Counted from the stretch's first letter, positions 8,918-18,430 are shown. The stretch is 64,000 nt of DNA from CAZOKZ01 sp964580585 (GCA_964580585.1 CAZOKZ010000003.1:1-64000); one strand, 5' to 3'. Notes: a model not told the origin generated them from the sequence alone. Numbers and translations are program-made.

Positions 8918-10963
8918 ATGGACCAATTACCGGCCGTAAAAAAAACCGACAACCAACTCCTGACTCCGCTGCTGCGGGGCTTGCTGTTCTTTGCACCTGT
9001 GTTTTTGGCGCTTTTGCTGCCGAAATTGGGGATTGTTTTTAACGACTCTCGCCACCGGGATTTCATTTTCGAAGAAAACGCCGTGGCTTTGCAGGACCGT
9101 CCAACCACTGATACTGTGCTCCTACATGGCCAGTGGAACGGTCTTACCGACGGACTGCTGCCGAAAGTGGAAGCCGAAAATACAGCACTTGAAATTTCAG
9201 CTCCCACTGGTAATTGGGACTCCGGCGAAATCGAAATTGCGGGCGCATTGGGTTCCAAATGGATTGTTCGCCTGACGCGCGAATTGCAAGCTCCGGATGG
9301 AACGACAATGCTTGCCAGCACCCGCTTGATCCCGCCGTTGGAAACCGATCAGCCCCGAAAATTAACCGCCAACGATTTGCCCGGCGAATGGAACGACACC
9401 CTGGCCGCGCCCATGCGCCTGACCATCGAGCCCGCCGAATGGGGCGTTGCTGTCACAGGCGGCGATGTCCCACTGTTGCGCCGGGTGAACGTGCGGTTTG
9501 CCCAGGGCCAACTCAATCGCCTGCCCTACCTGCCCGATATTCTTGCCATGGCGCTGTTGCCGTTCCTTGCGGCGTTTGCCGGGCGGGTGCTCTTTGGCTG
9601 GAGCGATAAACGCGGTGTGCTCGCGGGCGTCGGGATGATCGTGATCATCTACCTGTTCAGTATCCGCGCGCCGTCCAGCCACCCGGGCGGGCTGTGGGCG
9701 CTCGCCGCTGGGTTGATGGCTGCCACCGCCGCGCACGCGGGGCTATCCGCGCGTGGAACCGATTGGTTGCGTCGAAATCAAGTAAACCTGAAGCCCGCCG
9801 AATGGCGTCGCGTGGGATTGATGCTGGCTGCCGGGGCCATTTTGCTGCTCGGATTTGCCCTGCGGTGGAGCGCATTCGAGAGCGCCCGCCCCACGGACCT
9901 CGGATGGGATGCCAGCGGCTACGTTCAGATCGCGCATAAAGGTGGCGCACTCTACGACACGGACCAGGACTTCGCCCCGTGGGTGCGCGAGCCACTTTTT
10001 CCATGGATTCTGCGGGCATGGTTTGCCGTCGCGCCCGATACCGACGCCTCGGCGCGTGTGCTCACGATGGGGATTTCACTCGCCGCGCTGCTGCTTGTTT
10101 TTGCCGCCGGATTCCGCCTCTTTGGTCTGTTGCCCGCGCTGGTCGGAGCCCTCGTTTATGCCGCGCTGCCCGAATGGGTGGAAATGAGCGTCCGCGTTTT
10201 GCGCCACGACTTGCTCATCGGGTTGTTGATGACCGGGTTGCTGCTGCGCGCTCGCCCGCCGACCGAGAAACCGTGGAAACGCGTCGTGCCGTGGGGAGTG
10301 TGGGGCGCGGCGCTGTTGCTGACGCAAATCAGCGGCCTCCTGCTCGTCGTGTTTGCCGTCGCGTGGCAAGCCTGGCGGCAAAAATGGCAACCGGCGGAAA
10401 TCGCGCTCGCCGCTGCCATCGCGATTTTGCCGGTCGTGCCGCACCTCGCGCACAATTATCAAACGTATGGCGACGCGATGTATTCCAGCACCGTGCACAC
10501 GCGGTTTTATCTGAATCGCGAATTCGCGGGCGAGCCCGGTTTTCCCACGCCCGCCGAAATCCGCGCCGATCCGTACGTGGGCGAGCCGATTTCCACCGCC
10601 GCGTATTTCGTGCAGTATCACTCCGTCCCCGAACTCATCGTCGAGCACGCGCATGGGTATTGGAAACTGTTCGTTTGGGGAGCCCCGCGTCTTTTTGTAT
10701 TCCACAGCCACGAGTGGCTCATGTTGCCGGGGCTTCTCGGCGCGTGGGCGTTTGCGCGCGAAAGGCGTTGGTGGTGGATTGCCGCGTGGTTTGTTGTCGC
10801 CGCGTTTCCGTTCGCGTTCATCTCGGCGCACGGAGCCAACTGGCGCCTCGGCGGCGAAGCGATGTTCTTCAGCGTTTGGATTTGGGCGTTGGGGGTGGGG
10901 GCGTTAGGTAAAATGAATGTGCGGTTGAATAAACGGGAGAGAAAGTTGGATGGCAGCATATAA
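8918..10963 (+). CDS. GT-C fold membrane glycosyltransferase (PMT/ArnT-like)
   Basis: A polytopic protein with one N-terminal helix, a ~190-residue extracytoplasmic part, then about ten further helices. The loop DLGWDASGYVQIA followed by VREPLFPWILRAW (~345-375) is typical of GT-C enzymes of the GT39/GT83 group, which take sugars from polyprenyl-phosphate donors on the periplasmic side. The early Asp in the loop would be the catalytic base in that model. The ATG at 8918 is used; an in-frame TTG at 8900 is possible and neither has a strong ribosome site. The acceptor is unknown. The insertion of a large soluble region between helix 1 and 2 is unusual compared with ArnT. The 3' end overlaps the next gene by 14 bases. 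Confidence 0.75.
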   Translation: MDQLPAVKKTDNQLLTPLLRGLLFFAPVFLALLLPKLGIVFNDSRHRDFIFEENAVALQDRPTTDTVLLHGQWNGLTDGLLPKVEAENTALEISAPTGNWDSGEIEIAGALGSKWIVRLTRELQAPDGTTMLASTRLIPPLETDQPRKLTANDLPGEWNDTLAAPMRLTIEPAEWGVAVTGGDVPLLRRVNVRFAQGQLNRLPYLPDILAMALLPFLAAFAGRVLFGWSDKRGVLAGVGMIVIIYLFSIRAPSSHPGGLWALAAGLMAATAAHAGLSARGTDWLRRNQVNLKPAEWRRVGLMLAAGAILLLGFALRWSAFESARPTDLGWDASGYVQIAHKGGALYDTDQDFAPWVREPLFPWILRAWFAVAPDTDASARVLTMGISLAALLLVFAAGFRLFGLLPALVGALVYAALPEWVEMSVRVLRHDLLIGLLMTGLLLRARPPTEKPWKRVVPWGVWGAALLLTQISGLLLVVFAVAWQAWRQKWQPAEIALAAAIAILPVVPHLAHNYQTYGDAMYSSTVHTRFYLNREFAGEPGFPTPAEIRADPYVGEPISTAAYFVQYHSVPELIVEHAHGYWKLFVWGAPRLFVFHSHEWLMLPGLLGAWAFARERRWWWIAAWFVVAAFPFAFISAHGANWRLGGEAMFFSVWIWALGVGALGKMNVRLNKRERKLDGSI

Positions 10964-11324
10964 TGAAATAGTAGTTACACTTCTCTGTCCATCTTGCATG
11001 CAGAGAAGTGAAGTCATTTGCCAAACATATGTTGCGAGTTCATTCAGTGGTGATGACTCTGGGGGATTTTGTTCCAAACGCTATTGCCTGGGCGACAAAA
11101 TGAACTGGTGGAAAAAATCAGATGAGCGTTATCTGACCTGGAGGGGAAATGGAAGAGTTCACCCACCAATTACCGATGAACAGATTGACGAAGATTGCAC
11201 CATTGGTGAGTGCTCGAATTGTCATGCCGAACTCTATGTCATAATACAATTTGAGGATTTAACTCCAATGAAAGTAATTGGCTATGGATTAGAGTCCGAA
11301 TGGCCCAAAAATTATGTTAAGTAA
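10950..11324 (+). CDS. Small zinc-ribbon-like protein of unknown function
   Basis: A 124-residue protein not recognised as a known family. It carries CPSC near residues 13-16 and CSNC near residue 90, a spacing typical of a split zinc ribbon, plus extra cysteines at ~24, 41 and 46. No signal peptide or membrane segment is seen. It starts inside the end of the GT-C gene (14-base overlap) with GAGAGAAAG upstream as a weak ribosome site, so expression may depend on the upstream gene. Base composition is clearly more AT-rich than the GT-C gene, suggesting a later insertion. Small proteins with such split ribbons are often accessory or immunity-like, but no specific role can be supported. Confidence 0.65.
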   Translation: MAAYNEIVVTLLCPSCMQRSEVICQTYVASSFSGDDSGGFCSKRYCLGDKMNWWKKSDERYLTWRGNGRVHPPITDEQIDEDCTIGECSNCHAELYVIIQFEDLTPMKVIGYGLESEWPKNYVK

Positions 11325-11388
11325 CTCTCATTTGTTAGAAGCCTCATCATAGTTTTGTAAACTTATTTCAATAAGCGATTTCTCACCC

Positions 11389-12039
11389 ATGCGCACTGCA
11401 ATCATCGCCGATATTCATGGTAACGTACCAGGTTTCGAAGTGGTATTTGCGGATATTGAACAACAAAATTGCGACCGGATTTTATGTTTGGGCGATGTGA
11501 TGGATGGCGGGGGAGATGTCACGGATCATACCGCTGACGAATCTGCGGTACGAATGATTTATCAACGCGAAATTCCCACGGTGCGCGGTAATCACGATGG
11601 CGTGTTGGCACAGAAAATGGCACCCGAGTTAATCGAATGGATCGAACAACTTCCCGATGAAATCGTGGAAGGCGACGTTGTCTATACACATATCTCGCCC
11701 GGACCAAAAAAGCGCAAAACCATGACTCCGTATGGTGCGTGGTCGGTGCTCGATGAAACGCCGCACCGGTTGGTATTCGTTGGTCATATACATGTTTCTG
11801 TGATTTTTCGCTATCGAAATGACGATGAAGCAATGGCGGCATCTATTTGCCCGTTTAAGTTTAATCATCCATTTAGACTCGATCCAAATGAACGTTATTT
11901 AATTAGTCCCGGCGCAATTGGTTATCCACGCGATGGTATCGGAAAAATTCGTTATGCAATTTACGACGATGAAAAAGAAACGGTGGATATCCGCGCACTC
12001 GATGGACCGCTATTAAAAGTTGGTTATTGGTGGTTGTGA
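11389..12039 (+). CDS. Calcineurin-like metallophosphoesterase (YfcE/MJ0936-like)
   Basis: A 216-residue cytoplasmic metallophosphoesterase with the full metal-binding set: DIHGN (residues 8-12), GDVMDGG (~37), GNHDG (~65), YTHISP (~103) and GHIHVS (~129). These ligate two metal ions in the calcineurin-like fold. The SPGAIGYPRDG motif near the end is typical of the YfcE/MJ0936 branch, which hydrolyses phosphodiesters. The natural substrate is not evident. The gene stands alone between an AT-rich zinc-ribbon gene and a convergent leucine-rich-repeat gene whose stop is 1 base away. Its own base content is intermediate, and no clear ribosome site precedes the ATG. Confidence 0.85.
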   Translation: MRTAIIADIHGNVPGFEVVFADIEQQNCDRILCLGDVMDGGGDVTDHTADESAVRMIYQREIPTVRGNHDGVLAQKMAPELIEWIEQLPDEIVEGDVVYTHISPGPKKRKTMTPYGAWSVLDETPHRLVFVGHIHVSVIFRYRNDDEAMAASICPFKFNHPFRLDPNERYLISPGAIGYPRDGIGKIRYAIYDDEKETVDIRALDGPLLKVGYWWL

Positions 12040-12040
12040 A

Positions 12041-12754
12041 CTAAATATAGCTGGGTCTCGGTTGTTGAATATTCGGTCCTCCAGCGTGTGGAAAAGGAAA
12101 ATACCCGGTAGCTGGTTTTGGCAAGCTGTCAATACATGAGCGGGAGCAGGCATGGACCAATAGCGGCATGACATCGGTTGCCACTAAAAGCGATATCCAG
12201 CACTGGATAGGCGTGCGATCGAATGGACGATTACAAACACTACAAGTTTTCGGGATGATTTCATCCCACATTATTGGCAACTTAGGAAATGGAGGCCGGA
12301 ATTTATAGTTTCCATATAATCGTCTTGTGCTTATTGTACTATATTTCAGATTCTTACAGCGAGTAATTTCATAGGGAAACCAATGCAGAGAGTGTGAAGT
12401 GTAAACATAGAACTGCTCCAAGCTTTCCATTTCCCCGACCTCGTACGGTATTCGTGTTAGATGGCTTCCGTAGAAAAGAACGTGTTTAACCTTATTTAAT
12501 TTTGCAATGGTTGGAGGTAGCCTTACAATATCACACCATTGATCCGGTGGGATTTCATTAAAGGGAATAAGTGTATCTTCCTCGCTGAGAGACATTCTTT
12601 CAATGATAGCGAGCAATTGTATCCACGCATCACAATCGGTGTTTTGCGGCTCCTGATGAAAGAATAATTCTGGATATTCTTTAATGGGATACGACTGCAT
12701 GTCGCAATCGCAGCGAGGTCGAGTAGGGTGATTCTCTTGCTCCATTTCGCTCAT
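12041..12754 (-). CDS. Leucine-rich-repeat-like protein of unknown function
   Basis: The 237-residue protein has a central set of degenerate leucine-rich repeats (LPPTIAKLNKVKHVLFYGS, then LTRIPYEVGEMESLEQFYVY and ITRCKNLKY) of the type LP..I..L..L. The N-terminus has a CDCD element and the C-terminal part has CSVC plus later Cys residues (HACSRSC) that could bind zinc. No signal peptide is visible. Its ATG shares one base with the stop of the threonine dehydratase gene (TAATG), so it is probably translated from the same message, although no metabolic link is apparent. It is AT-richer than its neighbours and looks like an accessory insertion. Such LRR proteins are typically protein-binding; the partner is unknown. 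Confidence 0.65.
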   Translation of the reverse strand: MSEMEQENHPTRPRCDCDMQSYPIKEYPELFFHQEPQNTDCDAWIQLLAIIERMSLSEEDTLIPFNEIPPDQWCDIVRLPPTIAKLNKVKHVLFYGSHLTRIPYEVGEMESLEQFYVYTSHSLHWFPYEITRCKNLKYSTISTRRLYGNYKFRPPFPKLPIMWDEIIPKTCSVCNRPFDRTPIQCWISLLVATDVMPLLVHACSRSCIDSLPKPATGYFPFPHAGGPNIQQPRPSYI

Positions 12755-14259
12755 TACAGTATCCTCTCCACCACCTCAGCCCTTAATTCTTGGTACGTGC
12801 GTTTATCGTCGTTCAGGACTTTTACGAACTTTGCGCGTTGGTCTTCGTTTTGAAATTCAAATCCCATCAGGGCGCGACCGACGCGTTCGCCCGAGCTGGC
12901 ATAGTTAAAATAAACCATGTTGGCGATGCCTCGAATCGACGCGAGAAAATCGTGCAGCGCTCCGGCGCGTTCGGGAAATTCTAACTTTAGAAAGTAGGGT
13001 AAATGAAACAAATCCGGCTCGTAATGAATCATGCGAAACTCCACGTCTTCTTGCGACGTCACATCCCAATGCGGCACGGCCAGTTCGCGCAATCGCCGTT
13101 GCAATAATTCCAGTTCCGGCGGCGAAGCTTCAAACCCGATAACAGGATACGCGACGTCTTCGCTGATTTTACCGTATTGGAATTCAATAATGTTAATTCC
13201 TTCCAGCACCGTTTCCATTAGTTCCAGCATCGTGCCGCTGTGTTCGCCAATTTCAAAACGATAATAACGACGGTTGCGCGCGCCGATGCCTGCGTGACGC
13301 GCGATCCAGGCAAGTTGCCCGAAATCCATATTCGCGCCGCAGAGAATTGTTAATACGCGTTTGTCTTTAACCAGATCGCGTTGTTTCATTAACCCGGCAA
13401 GCCCCATCGCTCCCGCCGGTTCGGGAATCGAACGATTGCGCTCCCACAGCAGTTGAATCGCGGCGCAAACTTCGTCGTTGGTGACGGTGATAATATCATC
13501 GAGCAGCGCAGCGCACAATCGATACGTCAGATCACCGGCTTTGCGCACGGCGGTGCCATCGCAAAACACGTCGAGATAATCGAGCGTCACTGGTTTGCCC
13601 GCGCGGATGGCGGCTTTCATACAAGCTTGATCGACGCCTTCGACGCCAACGATGCGAATGTTCGGATAATAATATTTCAGCCAGCAGGCAACCGCCGCTG
13701 CCATGCCGCCGCCGCCGATTTGCAGGTACGCGACGTCGAATGGCCCGCGCCCCGACATCACGATTTCGTCAGCGAGCGTGCCTTGACCACCCATGACAAT
13801 CAGATCGTCGTACGGATGAACGAAGACGAGGTTTTCCACGCGCGCGACTTCGCCTGCGCGCACGGCGGCGTCGCTGTACGTGTCGCCGTGAAGGATGACT
13901 TCCACGCGATCGCCGCCATGGCGTCGCACGGCGGTTTGTTTCATGCGCGGGGTGGAAAGCGGCATGAAAATTTTCGCATCGACACCGAGCCGACGCGCCG
14001 CGAGAGCGACGCCTTGCGCGTGGTTTCCCGCCGACGCGCAAATCACGCCGCGCCGCCGTTCGTCGGGCTTCAACACGGCCATGCGATTGTACGCGCCGCG
14101 CCATTTGTAGGCGTTGATGGGCGAAAGGTCCTCGCGTTTGATGAATACGTCGGCGGCGACGGGCAACGAAAGCGGTTCGAGAGGCGTGGGTTCGCCCACC
14201 GCGTACACGCGTTGCCGTGCGAGGAGGATTTCCTGAAACAATTGATCGCGCAATTCCAT
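12754..14259 (-). CDS. ilvA: Threonine dehydratase, biosynthetic type
   Basis: A PLP-dependent fold-type II enzyme that converts threonine to 2-oxobutanoate plus ammonia, the entry step to isoleucine. The PLP lysine is Lys52 in INAYKWRGAYN; ASAGNHAQGVA (~75) and the glycine-rich QIGGGGMAAAV (~175) are the phosphate-binding and cofactor elements. The last ~170 residues form two ACT-like regulatory domains (FEIGEHSGTMLELMETVLEG and LKLEFPERAGALHDFLASI), as in the feedback-regulated E. coli IlvA; length (501) matches. The gene is followed with a one-base overlap by a leucine-rich-repeat gene. No other isoleucine genes are nearby. Catabolic TdcB would lack the ACT region. Confidence 0.93.
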   Translation of the reverse strand: MELRDQLFQEILLARQRVYAVGEPTPLEPLSLPVAADVFIKREDLSPINAYKWRGAYNRMAVLKPDERRRGVICASAGNHAQGVALAARRLGVDAKIFMPLSTPRMKQTAVRRHGGDRVEVILHGDTYSDAAVRAGEVARVENLVFVHPYDDLIVMGGQGTLADEIVMSGRGPFDVAYLQIGGGGMAAAVACWLKYYYPNIRIVGVEGVDQACMKAAIRAGKPVTLDYLDVFCDGTAVRKAGDLTYRLCAALLDDIITVTNDEVCAAIQLLWERNRSIPEPAGAMGLAGLMKQRDLVKDKRVLTILCGANMDFGQLAWIARHAGIGARNRRYYRFEIGEHSGTMLELMETVLEGINIIEFQYGKISEDVAYPVIGFEASPPELELLQRRLRELAVPHWDVTSQEDVEFRMIHYEPDLFHLPYFLKLEFPERAGALHDFLASIRGIANMVYFNYASSGERVGRALMGFEFQNEDQRAKFVKVLNDDKRTYQELRAEVVERIL

Positions 14260-14344
14260 GGGGCGAACCTTTCACCGATGGTATTGCGCGATATATGCTG
14301 GGAACCCGCCGACGTGCGCAATGGCAAGTCGGCGAGAGACGATT

Positions 14345-15151
14345 TTATCCTTCGTCAACCCGCGGTTCGACGCCTTGGAAAATCACCGCTTCGCGGTTGG
14401 TTACTTTACCGAATGGCGGCATATCCAGGTAGCACATTTCCGCGCGTTCAAAAACAAGGTCGGGGTTTTTCCGGGCCTCGTGTTCCGGGGGAAGTTTTTC
14501 AATTTCTTCCGCTGTGAATTTCCGTGCGACTTTGCGTTTTTGCACGAAAGTGCCGCGTTTAAAAAACGCCGGATAATCGTTCCAATTCACCCCTTTTTGA
14601 AACAGCAACTCCTGCATTTCGTTGCTGCTTTTTTTGTGCAATTCCTTGTGGGAGTAAAAACACCGCGCCGCCATCGAGATACTGTTTTTCGTGGCGTCTA
14701 ATTCGCGCCACAAAAATACGTTTGCCGCTTCGGTCAACGTGGGTACTTGCCAAACGCGGCAATCGAAGGTTGGCAACTCGCCCGTCTTTTCCGGAATGGC
14801 GGTTTCCAGTTTTCGGTTAAAATAAGCCGAAGCCATGGCGGCCAGCACCGAGTTGATTTTCTGAATCCGGCCATCGAAAAAGATTTTACTTTCGTAATCC
14901 GCGCTGTACCAAACCAGGCTGATTTCGTCCGATTGAGCATAACCCATCTCGGCTTGTGTTTCTCCCACCAGATACGCGGTGGTTTCGCACATTAAATCCG
15001 AGAGTCGTTTGTCGAACGGACGTTCCAGTCCACGCGTAAAGTTGCTGAAGCATTTTCCGTCGATTCGCGCACAAACCGGCAGCAGGGGGATAAAACGCCG
15101 CCCCGCCTCGCGCGATTCGTACTCCTTCATCCGAGCGCCCAGTTCTTTCAT
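14345..15151 (-). CDS. Thg1-like 3'-5' RNA polymerase / tRNA(His) guanylyltransferase family
   Basis: The protein belongs to the Thg1/TLP family, the only enzymes known to add nucleotides in the 3'-5' direction. Eukaryotic Thg1 adds G-1 to tRNA(His); bacterial Thg1-like proteins repair 5'-truncated tRNAs. Seen motifs are ARIDGKCFSNFTRGLERPFD (metal-binding Asp) and GYAQSDEISLVW (second acidic pair), then NVFLWRELDATKNSISMAAR with the WR..DA..NS signature. The ATG at 15149-15151 is chosen because AAGGGA lies ~8 bases upstream; the ATG seven codons earlier has no ribosome site. Length (268) is close to full-length Thg1. Which tRNAs are used cannot be told from sequence. Confidence 0.88.
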   Translation of the reverse strand: MKELGARMKEYESREAGRRFIPLLPVCARIDGKCFSNFTRGLERPFDKRLSDLMCETTAYLVGETQAEMGYAQSDEISLVWYSADYESKIFFDGRIQKINSVLAAMASAYFNRKLETAIPEKTGELPTFDCRVWQVPTLTEAANVFLWRELDATKNSISMAARCFYSHKELHKKSSNEMQELLFQKGVNWNDYPAFFKRGTFVQKRKVARKFTAEEIEKLPPEHEARKNPDLVFERAEMCYLDMPPFGKVTNREAVIFQGVEPRVDEG

Positions 15152-15533
15152 GTTTCCGTCCCTTTCATTCAATCAGCGGCACAGCAGAATAATCCGCTCA
15201 TCGGCGGAGTTTGCTTTTTAGCCCCTGTAAATGCACCCACCCAGTCTTTCATTTGTCCAGGTTGAGAATGACGGAAGTATGCCGATTCATGCTTGCATGT
15301 GCAAGCGTAAATTGCGCGGAATTCGAGAGGAGGGGCGAGTTTGAAGGTAAATACTTTCGTGTCCTCATTTATAAAAATCATTCCAGTTACTACAATACCT
15401 ATCCACATGAGCGCGAGACGAGCGGGGGTTATGTATTTGTATTCCAACCAACAAGCGGTTGCGTTCGCTTGGAATTTAATGGTTAAAATCCTGTATTACT
15501 TATTCGATCCCAATAAAGAAAGCTACCCCCCCT

Positions 15534-16394
15534 ATGCTGAAACAACTTATTCGTCTGTGCTGCGCAGGAAGCCTTCTCTTTCCCGCTTCGATTTTCGCGG
15601 CACCCACCTCTCAACCCGCTTCGCGCCCGGCGTCTCGACCCGCAGAGGCCATCGCGCCGACTTCGCAAACCGCGGCGGAGGCTTCGGATTTCGCCAACCA
15701 GTTCGCCGCCCCCATCGAGGCAGCGCACCATGCCGATCAATGGCGCGCGCACGATTCACTCAGCACGAATATTACCGTTTCGTTCGGTGGGCAAATTCAG
15801 TTGGAAGGTAAGCTGATCATGCGCACCGACATGAGCCGTTCGCGCATCGAACTTGCCAATGGAACCGTTGCCGGTTTTGACGGTGAAAACGCCTGGGTGT
15901 CGCCTGGCAACGCGCCCTTGCCCGCTGCGCGATTTCACGTGCTGACGTGGCCGTACTTTATTGCCGCGCCGTACAAATTACTCGACCCGGGAACGCATCT
16001 CGAATCCGTCGAAGTACCCGCGCACAATGAAATGGAATACGACGCTGCGAAATTAACTTTCGATCGAGGAATTGGCGATGCGCCCGACGACTGGTATGTT
16101 ATTTACCGCGATCAAACGGATCATCATTTGCATGCGTTGGCCTATATCGTTACGTATTCCACATCGCTCGAAGAAGCCGAAGCAAAACCGCACGCCGTCG
16201 TTTACACCGAACCCGAGGAAATGGATGGTGTTCCTATTCCCACGCAATGGAACTTTTTCAATTGGGACGAAACGAACGGAATCAACGGCGATTCCATTGG
16301 CGAAGTCGTTCTAGACGAAATATCATTTATCGATGCGGATGATCGGATGTACACGATGCCCAATGATGCCCGCGTGGCACCGAAAGGCGAATGA
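15534..16394 (+). CDS. Secreted protein, possibly LolA/DUF6503-like beta-sheet fold
   Basis: An N-terminal signal peptide (LIRLCCAGSLLFPASIFAAP) is followed by a Pro/Ala/Ser-rich linker with SQPASRPASRPAE, then a ~210-residue domain with many alternating strands (GGQIQLEGKLIMRTDMSRSR, IELANGTVAGFDGENAW). The pattern of a strand pair followed by F.G...W is reminiscent of LolA-like and DUF6503 proteins, but similarity is weak and based on pattern only. It should act in the periplasm or outside the cell. The gene is monocistronic and ends 40 bp before a strong bidirectional-looking terminator. No catalytic motif is visible. Confidence 0.6.
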   Translation: MLKQLIRLCCAGSLLFPASIFAAPTSQPASRPASRPAEAIAPTSQTAAEASDFANQFAAPIEAAHHADQWRAHDSLSTNITVSFGGQIQLEGKLIMRTDMSRSRIELANGTVAGFDGENAWVSPGNAPLPAARFHVLTWPYFIAAPYKLLDPGTHLESVEVPAHNEMEYDAAKLTFDRGIGDAPDDWYVIYRDQTDHHLHALAYIVTYSTSLEEAEAKPHAVVYTEPEEMDGVPIPTQWNFFNWDETNGINGDSIGEVVLDEISFIDADDRMYTMPNDARVAPKGE

Positions 16395-16434
16395 CTTGTA
16401 TTAACCTCAACAGCATAAACTATATTAAGAACCA

Positions 16435-16460
16435 AGGGCCCCGGAGTAATCCGAGGCCCT
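16435..16460. terminator. Intrinsic terminator between convergent genes
   Basis: AGGGCCCCGGA (16435-16445) pairs with TCCGAGGCCCT (16450-16460), apart from one mismatch, and is followed on the plus strand by CTTATTATTT. It lies between two convergent secreted-protein genes and could serve both. Confidence 0.75.
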
Positions 16461-16498
16461 CTTATTATTTCGCAAAACTTGCAGCAGACCCATTGCTG

Positions 16499-17779
16499 TC
16501 AGTTGTCGGTAAATCCGACTTCAACCCACTTGTTGTCGTAATCGCCAAGGTAAACGAGTTGAAGCACATCGTATGGGCCAAGCACTCGATTGCCACTGAG
16601 GGCCAAATTGCCGCTGTCCTGGAACGTAAGTTTTGAATTATTGTACGAGCGAACAATAATCTGCAACTGTTGTCCCGGTTGTCCCGCCGGAAGCGGATTC
16701 GACAACGTGTAATTCGACGAAGTGTACAAAACAACCAGCGGACGATTCGGTTTAATTTGGAACGAGGTTCCCCAAACGTATTCGCCCTGCGGAATCACGG
16801 GATCGTAAACCAGTTTTTCACCGACCTCGAGCGAAGCTTCGGTACGGATACCGACGTATTTCATGCCTGTCGGATCAGGGTTATCAGTGCTGTTGGCTTT
16901 CAAACCGCCAATACGGATACCATATGATTTCTGATCGAAATTTTCAACACCTGGTGTCAATTCGCTTCCGTCGATCACATGATTCGCGTTGCTATCAACG
17001 CCCTGAAGCGGCGGATTGACGCGAACGCCGGTGTAGGAACGCATCTGCGTCGAATCGGTTCCTGATGCGGCTTTCGCGGAATTCATATATAAATCGAGAC
17101 CGACCATATCACCCGCAAAAACACCTTTTTCGCCAGCCGTACGAATACCGTTTTCCAATTGAACGACAAGGCCGGAAGCCTGATCGCGTACAACTGGTTT
17201 CGTTGCTTGTTTGACGCTGTCCGCGTCCAGCACGTTGAAGAAATAACCCGCGATCGTTTGATCTGCAAGACCGCTCAGGAATGCCGGAAAGTGATTCGTT
17301 CCGCCGCCATTGTAGCCTGGGTCCAGATTTGGATCCTGGAAACTGGTCGAGTTAAATGAACCGACCAATGTTACACGCTTCAGATTCGCCGGATCCGTTA
17401 CGGCATCCGAGTTAATGACCCAGGACGGTTGCGCAGCGGCGGCGCGTGAAACCGATCCCATGTAAACGCCAATTTTTCTCGAACTCCAATTCAAAATAGA
17501 GTCGGTAAGCGTACCTATCTGACTTGTAACCGCTGTGGATTGGTGATCCCGAATTTCAGTTTCCACAACAGAAATAATATTTTGTGAAAGGCGCGGGTCC
17601 TGATTGTCGGTCAATTCTTCAGCGGACAAATTCAAAGTACGTGCGCGGCGATCTGCCAACTGCACATAATTGAAATTATTTCCACTCTCCCATTCATCTT
17701 CAGTCGCTTGCGCATTCACTACCGACATCCCTGCAACCAGCATCATCCCACTAAGCAATACGGATTTGCTCAACTTCAT
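16499..17779 (-). CDS. Secreted protein of unknown function
   Basis: The ATG at 17777-17779 is chosen because GAGGAG lies 7 bases upstream. A clear signal peptide (LLSGMMLVAGMSVVNAQA) gives a mature protein of ~400 residues. It is rich in N, D, G and S with many short strands, and ends with a compact segment (LALSGNRVLGPYDVLQLVYLG) that resembles the C-terminal beta-module seen at the end of some phage-tail or surface-fibre proteins. The inner part has a calcium-loop-like DSNANHVIDGSEL element (EF-hand/dockerin-like). No enzyme motif is recognised. It is preceded by an unusually long AT-rich leader region with a repeated octamer, suggesting specific regulation. A structural or surface role is only an inference. 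Confidence 0.65.
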   Translation of the reverse strand: MKLSKSVLLSGMMLVAGMSVVNAQATEDEWESGNNFNYVQLADRRARTLNLSAEELTDNQDPRLSQNIISVVETEIRDHQSTAVTSQIGTLTDSILNWSSRKIGVYMGSVSRAAAAQPSWVINSDAVTDPANLKRVTLVGSFNSTSFQDPNLDPGYNGGGTNHFPAFLSGLADQTIAGYFFNVLDADSVKQATKPVVRDQASGLVVQLENGIRTAGEKGVFAGDMVGLDLYMNSAKAASGTDSTQMRSYTGVRVNPPLQGVDSNANHVIDGSELTPGVENFDQKSYGIRIGGLKANSTDNPDPTGMKYVGIRTEASLEVGEKLVYDPVIPQGEYVWGTSFQIKPNRPLVVLYTSSNYTLSNPLPAGQPGQQLQIIVRSYNNSKLTFQDSGNLALSGNRVLGPYDVLQLVYLGDYDNKWVEVGFTDN

Positions 17780-17822
17780 GATTCTGCTCCTCACGAGTTA
17801 GGTAAATTTGTTTCTACGAATG

Positions 17823-18430
17823 TTTGTTAATCGACATGAAACCTTCTGCGATAATTCCACTTCGGGGCAATTCATTAATTCCACAATGAAAGTTCAATTT
17901 TGCGTAAATATATTTTACGCATTTAACGGCGCGTTGCGCTGCTTCCTAGCAAGCATGCCGTTTGTCATCTCCTCGTCTTCGCATCCCCCCTTTCGCATGT
18001 CTCCGCGTGTTCGATGTGACCGCAAAATTTTGTTAAGGTAATAACTTATTGAATGGCGCAGGATTTTATTATCGTCAACTTCATCGGGGAAAAAAAGATG
18101 AGATTATATTATCTAACAATATTTGTTAATATAGTTCCCCCACATCATTTCTTGAAGCCGTTTCAAGAAAAGTTAAATTCTCGATTATCCGTCTGTTTGT
18201 TAACGACAAACGATGCTTTATCCGTCGTAAAACAACTTGGCGGTTAAACGAGCGACACACTGACCGCAACGATCAACCAATCTCCTTCGGCGCATTGGTT
18301 CGCGTCTCGATCATCGCCAGGGGGGAAGGCGCTTATGTTGCATTTATGAAACAAATTACAGAATCGAAATCATTGTGGCGGCGCAAGGGCAAAAATGAAC
18401 AAATCGGCAAAAATTTTAAAAATTAACAAA
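17823..18430. repeat. Five copies of the octamer TTTGTTAA in AT-rich intergenic DNA
   Basis: The ~670-bp stretch upstream of the secreted-protein gene has no convincing gene. It holds TTTGTTAA at 17823-17830, 18029-18036, 18122-18129 and 18196-18203, and its reverse complement TTAACAAA at 18423-18430. These could be operator or nucleoid-protein sites; no function is shown. Confidence 0.45.

Noticed and set aside
13453..14517. 354-residue plus-strand frame over ilvA
   Set aside because: Antisense to ilvA, no domain evidence.
15169..15447. 92-residue minus-strand frame with one hydrophobic segment
   Set aside because: TTG start without ribosome site, C-terminal half looks random, and it overlaps the upstream region of the Thg1-like gene; cannot be supported.
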